From contig CALHID010000125.1 of the NCBI GenBank assembly GCA_938030835.1, forward strand, positions 1 to 9,987: a stretch of 9,987 nt of DNA, in the 5' to 3' direction. This document shows positions 5,758 to 9,987 of this stretch, in pieces; the stretch's first letter is position 1, and every line of letters starts with the position of its first letter. This DNA is from an uncultured Actinomyces sp. (GTDB lineage: Bacteria; Actinomycetota; Actinomycetes; Actinomycetales; Actinomycetaceae). The notes under the pieces are model-generated. The model had not been told where the DNA came from. It was given only the letters and a program-made list of their open reading frames with translations, and searched no databases. The position numbers and the translations under genes are program-made.

Positions 5758-7041
5758 GTGTCACGAACTTTTCAGTCATTTGAGTACCGGAGTTTCCGGC
5801 ATTGGTTTGTCGCCAATGTGCTGGCTGCTTCTGCCCAGTGGATGCAGCGCGTTGCTCAGGACTGGCTTGTTTTGACCGTATTGACGCAGAACTCGTCTTT
5901 CCAAGTCGGTGTCGTCACGGCTCTCCAGTTCCTCCCCATTCTTCTTTTGAGTCCCTATGCGGGCGTCGTGGTCGACCGTCTCGATCGCAAACGAATCATC
6001 CAGGTCACCCAGACATCTTTCGGCGTTTTTGGCCTGCTCTTGGGAATTATGGTTTTTACGGGGCATGCGCATCTGTGGTTGGTCTATGGCTTAGCCTTCG
6101 GTGGGGGAGTCGCCGCGGCTTTTGATTCTCCTGCACGCCAAGCCTTTGTTTCCGAGCTTGTCCCCGCTTCATCGATTACGAATGCTGTAGCGCTCAACTC
6201 CGTTGCTTTTAATTTTGCCCGTCTGGTAGGCCCCGCAATTTCGGGCCTGATGATTGATTGGGTGGGCGAGGCCTGGGTCTTCTTTGTGAACTCGGGAATG
6301 TTCCTGATTGCCGCGATGTTCACGACATCAATTCGCCATAAGGATTTAGTGCCTCGTCGGCCGGTTCCTCGGAAGAAAGGGCAGCTGCGTGAGGGGCTTG
6401 TGTATTTACGAGGCCGTCCCGATCTTATTCTGATCATTGTCGTAGTTGGTTTCGCTTCGGCTTTGGCCTTAAACCAGCAGCTTACGACGGCTGTCATGGC
6501 GACAACGGTATTCCATAGGGGCGCGGGCCAGTACGGTATGTTGAGCGCACTGATCGCAGTCGGATCGTTTTCTGGGGCACTTTTTGCTGCGCGTCGGAAG
6601 CTTCCGCGTCTTCGTTTGGTCGTTGGCTCAACTATTGCATTGGGCGTCGTCTCAACGATTCTGGCATTCGCTCCCACTTATGAAACCTATGGGATCATGT
6701 GCGTTCCTACGGGTTTTGCCATGATTACCATGCTCACTTCTGCGAACGCGGCGGTTCAAACGACGACTGCGGAAGACGTGCGTGGACGGGTTTTGGCCCT
6801 GTATGGCATGGTCGTTATGGGGTCGACACCTATCGGTGCTCCCTTTGTGGGGTGGATTGGTCAGGTGATTGATGCTCGTGCCTCGATTTGGGTGGGGTCA
6901 GTCTCGACCCTGATTGTCACAATTATTGCTGCAGCGGTGTGTATGAAACGGTGGGATATCCATCTGCATGTCCGCGCTGGTGCGCATCCCATTGAAATTG
7001 AGAACCCGAATGCTCATCACGATCCCTATATGGGGAATTAG
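5758..7041 (+). CDS. MFS efflux transporter (EntS-like, MFS_3/DHA3 type)
   Basis: A 427-residue, probably 12-helix major facilitator with proton-driven export as the likely mode. The N-terminus MSRTFQSFEYRSFRHWFVAN, then AQWMQRVAQDWLVL, is typical of the enterobactin-exporter-like group. The motif A loop between helices 2 and 3 reads AGVVVDRLDRKR (68-79). The late segment DVRGRVLALYGMVVMGSTPIGAP is another hallmark of this group, where proteins of unknown substrate outnumber characterised siderophore or drug exporters. The start is GTG 5758, because GTGGGGG lies about five bases upstream and the protein then begins where relatives do. GTG 5746 and GTG 5734 are possible; the frame stays open further back only because it overlaps the permease gene. 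The tail (HPIEIENPNAHHDPYMGN) is polar. The gene is followed 131 bases later by a DtxR-type regulator; a metal or siderophore link is conceivable but unproven. Confidence 0.87.
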   Translation: MSRTFQSFEYRSFRHWFVANVLAASAQWMQRVAQDWLVLTVLTQNSSFQVGVVTALQFLPILLLSPYAGVVVDRLDRKRIIQVTQTSFGVFGLLLGIMVFTGHAHLWLVYGLAFGGGVAAAFDSPARQAFVSELVPASSITNAVALNSVAFNFARLVGPAISGLMIDWVGEAWVFFVNSGMFLIAAMFTTSIRHKDLVPRRPVPRKKGQLREGLVYLRGRPDLILIIVVVGFASALALNQQLTTAVMATTVFHRGAGQYGMLSALIAVGSFSGALFAARRKLPRLRLVVGSTIALGVVSTILAFAPTYETYGIMCVPTGFAMITMLTSANAAVQTTTAEDVRGRVLALYGMVVMGSTPIGAPFVGWIGQVIDARASIWVGSVSTLIVTIIAAAVCMKRWDIHLHVRAGAHPIEIENPNAHHDPYMGN

Positions 7042-7172
7042 AAACATTGGCTTATCTCAATTGATGTCGAAGTTGTCCACCTGACTCCCCATGACGCGCG
7101 GTTTTCCAGGCTAATAAACACTAAGGCACGGAAATATGTACTCTGAGGTCAGAAACTACCTATGGAGGAATC

Positions 7173-7862
7173 GTGAGCGATCTGATCGATACCACCGAAA
7201 TGTATCTCAAGACGATTTTTGAGCTTGAAGAAGACGGTGTTACGCCTCTTCGCGCTCGAATTGTTGAGCGATTGGGACACTCTGGCCCCACGGTTTCGCA
7301 AACAATTGGACGAATGGAACGCGACGGCCTCGTTCATGTCATGGGTGACCGGCGGCTGGAACTGACGGCTCTGGGGCGTGAACGCGCCATTGAGGTTGTT
7401 CGCAAACACCGCCTTGCTGAGCGTCTTTTGACTGATGTCATCGGCTTGGATTGGGCCCACACCCATGAGGAAGCTTGCCGCTGGGAGCACGTTATGTCAG
7501 ACCAGGTCGAGCAGCGTCTCGGGGAAATTCTTCATAACCCTACGACCGATCCCTATGGAAACCCGATTCCTGGAACGGATGGGGTGTCAGACGGTATTTC
7601 GATGGAACTGGCATTGCGAATGGGGGAGTCCAACTCTGGGACGATTACCCGAATCGGTGAACCCATCCAGGCGGAGACGGAAGTGCTGGATGCCTTCGCT
7701 CGTTGCGGAGTACGTCCGGGGGCTCGGATTAACTTCGAAGCTGACCCTCGTGAGGTCGTTCTTGAGGTAACTCACACAGCTGATGGGAAGGAATCGGCGC
7801 CCGGTCAGGCCGTTCAACTGCCTTTGATGCTCGCTCCGCACCTTTTCATTACGCTTAATTAA
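7173..7862 (+). CDS. dtxR: DtxR/IdeR-type metal-dependent transcriptional repressor
   Basis: A 229-residue protein, close in length to corynebacterial DtxR and mycobacterial IdeR. In those proteins Fe(II) (or Mn(II) in MntR-like relatives) triggers dimer binding to 19-bp operators of iron uptake and storage genes. The winged-helix DNA-binding domain is residues 1-73, with recognition helix SGPTVSQTIGRMER (37-50). The dimerisation domain carries all known metal ligands: Met10, Cys102, Glu105, His106 (primary site) and His79, Glu83, His98 (ancillary site), in RKHRLAERLL and HEEACRWEHVMSD. A C-terminal SH3-like domain spans about 150-229. Having Cys102 rather than a Glu or Asp points to an iron-responsive DtxR/IdeR type rather than MntR. 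The GTG start is fixed by GGAGGAA (7164-7170). Its 131-base upstream gap shows only an AGGCTAA half-site (7108-7114) and no full DtxR box, in line with little autoregulation. Confidence 0.95.
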   Translation: MSDLIDTTEMYLKTIFELEEDGVTPLRARIVERLGHSGPTVSQTIGRMERDGLVHVMGDRRLELTALGRERAIEVVRKHRLAERLLTDVIGLDWAHTHEEACRWEHVMSDQVEQRLGEILHNPTTDPYGNPIPGTDGVSDGISMELALRMGESNSGTITRIGEPIQAETEVLDAFARCGVRPGARINFEADPREVVLEVTHTADGKESAPGQAVQLPLMLAPHLFITLN

Positions 7863-7924
7863 GTTCCCTGACCAGCGATTCTGAAAGTAAGCTGCAAAAC
7901 CTTAAGAAAACCTGTAATATGTTC

Positions 7925-7940
7925 GTCATCGTTTCGTTAC
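7925..7940 (-). promoter_or_regulatory. Possible MtrA-type direct repeat upstream of the NlpC/P60 promoter
   Basis: On the minus strand the bases read GTAAC-GAAACG-ATGAC. The first half matches the GTAAC half-site described for the actinobacterial response regulator MtrA; the second, six bases on, matches at three of five positions. It ends one base before the -35 box, a typical activator position, and MtrA controls NlpC/P60 and Rpf cell-wall hydrolases in several Actinobacteria. The weak second half makes this tentative. Confidence 0.25.
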
Positions 7941-7941
7941 A

Positions 7942-7970
7942 TTGGCGTGACATTTCAGGGGCGGTAGGAT
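7942..7970 (+). promoter_or_regulatory. Promoter of the riboswitch-NlpC/P60 transcript
   Basis: TTGGCG (7942-7947) and TAGGAT (7965-7970) are separated by exactly 17 bases, each matching the sigma-70-type consensus at four of six positions. Transcription would begin near 7977, giving a leader of about 190 bases that contains the complete riboswitch. This and the riboswitch fill the 304-base interval 7863-8166, where no gene is apparent. Confidence 0.6.
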
Positions 7971-8007
7971 AAACTCATACATGGCCGCACTGGCCGACCG
8001 TTCTTCG

Positions 8008-8152
8008 TTAACCGAGGTTGAACCGCGAAGAAATAGGTAAGACGAAGGTTCAACGCGGGGAAACCACTTACGACCCTTGGGTCTTGGGGTGAAGCTTGGG
8101 AAACCAAGCCGGGCTCTCCCGCCCGAACCCGACAGCTCACCTCGCAGGTCAA
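8008..8152 (+). promoter_or_regulatory. Cyclic di-AMP riboswitch (ydaO/yuaA class)
   Basis: The conserved landmarks of the ydaO/yuaA aptamer are present in order: GCGGGGAAACCA (8055-8066), TTGGGGTGAAG (8084-8094), a GCTTGG-GAAA-CCAAGC hairpin with a GNRA loop (about 8094-8109), GGGC / GCCC pairing (8111-8114 with 8121-8124) and the hallmark CCGAACCCGACAGCTCACC at 8123-8141. P2 is an 8-bp helix, GTTGAACC (8017-8024) with GGTTCAAC (8047-8054). P1 is probably TTAACC (8008-8013) with GGTCAA (8147-8152), with one mismatch. The class binds c-di-AMP and usually lowers expression when the ligand is abundant; in Actinobacteria it often precedes Rpf and NlpC/P60 cell-wall hydrolase genes, as here. The 3' strand of P1 ends one base before the Shine-Dalgarno sequence, and I see no terminator hairpin in between, so control at translation is possible. 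Confidence 0.93.
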
Positions 8153-8166
8153 AGAGGAGATTACTT

Positions 8167-8880
8167 GTGACAACTGGTAAGCCCGCGCCGCGGCACCGCA
8201 AGGCACGCCGCCCGATGGCCCCTGTTTTCGACTTGGCTGACACGCTCACCGCGTTCAAGACACCGCTTCGTGGCACCGCTGCTGCGTCGGCCGCTGGACT
8301 CGCTCTGACCGCTGTCGTCGGTGGTACTGCAACCGCAGCCCCCACCGTCCATGATGCCGCAGTCGATACTTCGAACAACACCGCGACCGTTCTGCCTACG
8401 ACGGTTTCGGTCCCGGATATCGCCTGGTCTGCTAGTGACGAAGTTTCTGCTTCGGCTGAAGCTCCGGCTCCTGTTGCAACGACTAACGCTGCTGCTTCCC
8501 GCGACTACACTCGCTCGGAAATCGGCACCTCGTCTGCAGCGCTGAACCCTTCAGGTAACGACATTGTGTCGATCGCTCTGTCGCTCACCGGCATTCCTTA
8601 CGTCTACGGTGGCTCTACCCCCGCGGGCTTCGACTGCTCTGGCTTCACCCAGTACGTCTACGCTCGTGCAGGTATCTCCATTCCGCGTACCTCTGGTGCG
8701 CAGGGCGCGGCGGGTACTTTCGTCTCCGCTTCTGAAGCGCGTCCCGGTGACCTTGTGTGGCACGCCTACGGTCACGTGGGCATCTACGCGGGCAACGGAA
8801 TGGTTGTCGAGGCTACTACCCCTGGTTCTGTGACCAAGGTCCAGCCGCTGTGGGGCAATTACAGCTTCGTGCGCTACTGA
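8167..8880 (+). CDS. Secreted NlpC/P60 peptidoglycan endopeptidase
   Basis: A 237-residue exported cell-wall hydrolase that probably cleaves within peptidoglycan stem peptides (D-Glu to diamino acid bond in characterised relatives). The N-terminus is basic (RHRKARR), followed by a hydrophobic stretch ending ATAAP near residue 59, an unusually long but actinobacterial-style signal peptide. A low-complexity Ala/Ser/Thr/Pro linker runs to about residue 125. The catalytic domain (about 130-237) begins IVSIALSLTGIPYVYGGSTP. The catalytic cysteine is Cys157 in FDCSGF, the histidine is His203 in GHVGIY, and the third residue is probably Glu215 (VVEAT), the same His-to-Glu spacing of 12 as in mycobacterial RipA. 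There is no LysM or SH3 wall-binding domain. The GTG start is set by GAGGAG (8154-8159) seven bases upstream. Expression is under the c-di-AMP riboswitch; a terminator follows directly, so it is a single-gene unit. Confidence 0.95.
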   Translation: MTTGKPAPRHRKARRPMAPVFDLADTLTAFKTPLRGTAAASAAGLALTAVVGGTATAAPTVHDAAVDTSNNTATVLPTTVSVPDIAWSASDEVSASAEAPAPVATTNAAASRDYTRSEIGTSSAALNPSGNDIVSIALSLTGIPYVYGGSTPAGFDCSGFTQYVYARAGISIPRTSGAQGAAGTFVSASEARPGDLVWHAYGHVGIYAGNGMVVEATTPGSVTKVQPLWGNYSFVRY

Positions 8881-8897
8881 GTTTTTGTGTGATAGGG

Positions 8898-8924
8898 AAG
8901 GGGTCGCTTCGGCGGCCCCTTTTC
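8898..8924 (+). terminator. Rho-independent terminator of the NlpC/P60 gene
   Basis: AAGGGGTCGC (8898-8907) pairs with GCGGCCCCTT (8912-8921), ten pairs including one G-U, closed by a TTCG tetraloop and followed by TTC. Together with the preceding TT of the stem this forms a TTTT run. It lies 17 bases after the stop codon. Confidence 0.9.
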
Positions 8925-8972
8925 TACATCTGCCCGCACTCCGTGATATTGAGTTTTTCGCTGTGGAATCAC

Positions 8973-8990
8973 TGAAATGCTGACATTTCA
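8973..8990. promoter_or_regulatory. Palindromic operator candidate upstream of the universal stress gene
   Basis: TGAAATG and CATTTCA form a perfect 7-bp inverted repeat around a 4-base spacer CTGA. CAC to the left and GTG to the right (one extra C) extend the symmetry. It overlaps the probable -35 box CTGACA (8980-8985), where a bound dimeric repressor would block transcription. The cognate regulator is unknown. Confidence 0.5.
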
Positions 8991-9009
8991 CGTGCAAATA
9001 GGGCAAAAT
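8980..9009 (+). promoter_or_regulatory. Probable promoter of the universal stress protein gene
   Basis: CTGACA (8980-8985) matches the -35 consensus at five of six positions, and CAAAAT (9004-9009) matches the -10 at four of six, with an 18-base spacer. Transcription would start about 9016, leaving a leader of about 23 bases carrying the GAGGAGGT ribosome-binding site. Confidence 0.5.
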
Positions 9010-9038
9010 AGTGGTGACGTAATCACGAGGAGGTAGTC

Positions 9039-9968
9039 ATGGGGACATCAGAAGTGATTTTGGTCGGAGTCGATGGCTCAAAGGAGAGCTTCGCAGCAGT
9101 CAAGTGGGCAGCCGAGCGTTCAAAGGTTCGTTCATGCAGACTTCACATTATTTGCACTTACGCGGTTGCATCGTATGCTGCGGCAACCCTAGATGGCGGA
9201 TATGCGGTCCTCGACGATGCAGCTCTTAAAGAAGGTGCGTCGCAGATCGTTAAGCAAGGTGTTGATCTGGCAAAGGAAGTTGGTGCGCCTGAGGTTCACG
9301 GCCTCGTTGAGGCCGGCGATCCCGCGGGGATTCTTATCGACATGTCCCGCGAAGTCGACTTGATTGTCGTTGGCTCGCGCGGTGGCGGCGGATTTGCCGA
9401 CCGCCTGCTCGGCACCGTGTCTTCCGCGCTTCCTGCCCATGCTCATTGCCCGGTTGTTATCGTGCCCCGTCACACCTCCGGTAAGGCATTTACTCCCGTT
9501 GAGCGTATTGTCGTGGGTTCCGATGGATCTGAAGGTGCGACCTCGGCGCTCAAGCGTGCGGTTGATGAGGCCGAGCTATGGGATGCCCGCCTGACAGCAG
9601 TTGCCGCAGTCCCGATGGCGACGGGGACGACAATGATGGCTTGGTTGCCAGCCAATATTGATCGCGACAAGCTCCTCAAGGATGTCAAGGAAGGTCTTGA
9701 TAGCGCTGTTGACGCGGCCTTGGACGGACGCCAGCGCAAGGTTGCTCGTCATGCCTTGGACGGCTCTCCCTCATCTTTGCTCATTGAGTTCTCGACTGCC
9801 GTCGATTTGGTTGTCGTTGGTACCCGAGGCCGCGGCGGCTTTGCCGGCATCTTGTTGGGTTCCACTTCGCAGACGGTGATCGCGCACTCGACCTGTCCGG
9901 TGATGGTAGTTCCATCTGCCCATCATGATGTGTCACCTGATCCTTCGCAGGAGTGGAGCAGGCGCTGA
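9039..9968 (+). CDS. Tandem-domain universal stress protein (UspA family)
   Basis: A 309-residue cytoplasmic protein made of two UspA domains (about 5-144 and 156-293), the common actinobacterial layout. Each domain opens with the VGVDGS or VGSDGS strand-turn and closes with the ATP-binding pattern G-x2-G-x9-G-(S/T): Gly112, Gly115, Gly125 in GSRGGGGFADRLLGT, and Gly261, Gly264, Gly274 in GTRGRGGFAGILLGS. Both look intact, so ATP binding by both halves is likely. Such proteins help survival in stationary phase, hypoxia or starvation, but no single biochemical role is fixed. The ATG at 9039 has GAGGAGGT (9027-9034) upstream. The gene stands alone after the NlpC/P60 terminator and has its own promoter with a palindrome over the -35. 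The end (AHHDVSPDPSQEWSRR) is a short polar tail, and no terminator is visible in the remaining 19 bases. Confidence 0.95.
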   Translation: MGTSEVILVGVDGSKESFAAVKWAAERSKVRSCRLHIICTYAVASYAAATLDGGYAVLDDAALKEGASQIVKQGVDLAKEVGAPEVHGLVEAGDPAGILIDMSREVDLIVVGSRGGGGFADRLLGTVSSALPAHAHCPVVIVPRHTSGKAFTPVERIVVGSDGSEGATSALKRAVDEAELWDARLTAVAAVPMATGTTMMAWLPANIDRDKLLKDVKEGLDSAVDAALDGRQRKVARHALDGSPSSLLIEFSTAVDLVVVGTRGRGGFAGILLGSTSQTVIAHSTCPVMVVPSAHHDVSPDPSQEWSRR

Positions 9969-9987
9969 CGATACGTTTTAAAGTAGC

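Noticed and set aside
6084..6677. Long minus-strand reading frame inside the MFS gene
   Set aside because: It is a shadow of a well-supported membrane transporter gene, with arginine/threonine-rich composition and no recognisable domain.
7101..7119. DtxR operator upstream of dtxR
   Set aside because: Only the AGGCTAA core half (7108-7114) matches; the left half and the end of the right half do not fit the 19-bp palindrome.
7854..7863. CTTAATTAAG palindrome at the dtxR stop codon
   Set aside because: Ten bases with no loop and no T-tract; it overlaps the stop codon and is likely chance in an A+T-rich stretch.
8077..8166. Longer N-terminus for the NlpC/P60 protein
   Set aside because: The extra codons lie within the c-di-AMP riboswitch; GAGGAG before the GTG at 8167 sets the start.

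Overview
The window looks like a chromosomal segment of a moderately high-GC actinobacterium. A member of the Actinomycetaceae (Schaalia/Actinomyces type) is my best guess. The evidence is a DtxR/IdeR-type regulator with every metal ligand of the corynebacterial protein, a CspB-like cold shock protein with a C-terminal extension paired with a DUF3027 protein (a family I know only from Actinobacteria), and a c-di-AMP riboswitch in front of a secreted NlpC/P60 hydrolase. I see no insertion sequence, phage gene, CRISPR array, tRNA or rRNA. This is ordinary housekeeping chromosome; the interest lies mostly in the RNA leaders and operators.

Layout. Positions 1-30 hold a strong hairpin terminator. 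Next come two minus-strand genes, read right to left: a large secreted or membrane TPM-domain protein (811-2874) and a PspA/IM30 coiled-coil protein (43-759). They are probably co-transcribed as an envelope-stress module. A short divergent region (2875-2968) separates them from a plus-strand run: cold shock protein (2969-3343), overlapping DUF3027 gene (3336-4097), NCS2 purine permease (about 4205-5659), MFS exporter (5758-7041), DtxR-family regulator (7173-7862), riboswitch plus NlpC/P60 protein (8008-8880) and a tandem universal stress protein (9039-9968).

Regulation. The clearest element is the c-di-AMP (ydaO/yuaA) riboswitch at about 8008-8152. It has a recognisable promoter just upstream and a good Shine-Dalgarno sequence directly after its closing stem. 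Three further leaders carry unexplained structure. A nested hairpin with a T6 run abuts the NCS2 permease start. A duplicated 10-mer and its complement can form two mutually exclusive hairpins between the permease and the MFS gene, the second burying the MFS ribosome-binding site. A 7-bp-arm palindrome covers the probable -35 of the universal stress protein gene.

How the genes fit together. TPM/PspA and NlpC/P60 concern envelope integrity and peptidoglycan remodelling. Cold shock, DUF3027 and UspA proteins are stress or growth-state genes. The transporters and DtxR concern nutrients and metals. Most of these are separate transcription units rather than one pathway. I do not see a wholly new multi-gene system. 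The strongest leads are the three uncharacterised leader or operator structures and the TPM-PspA pair.
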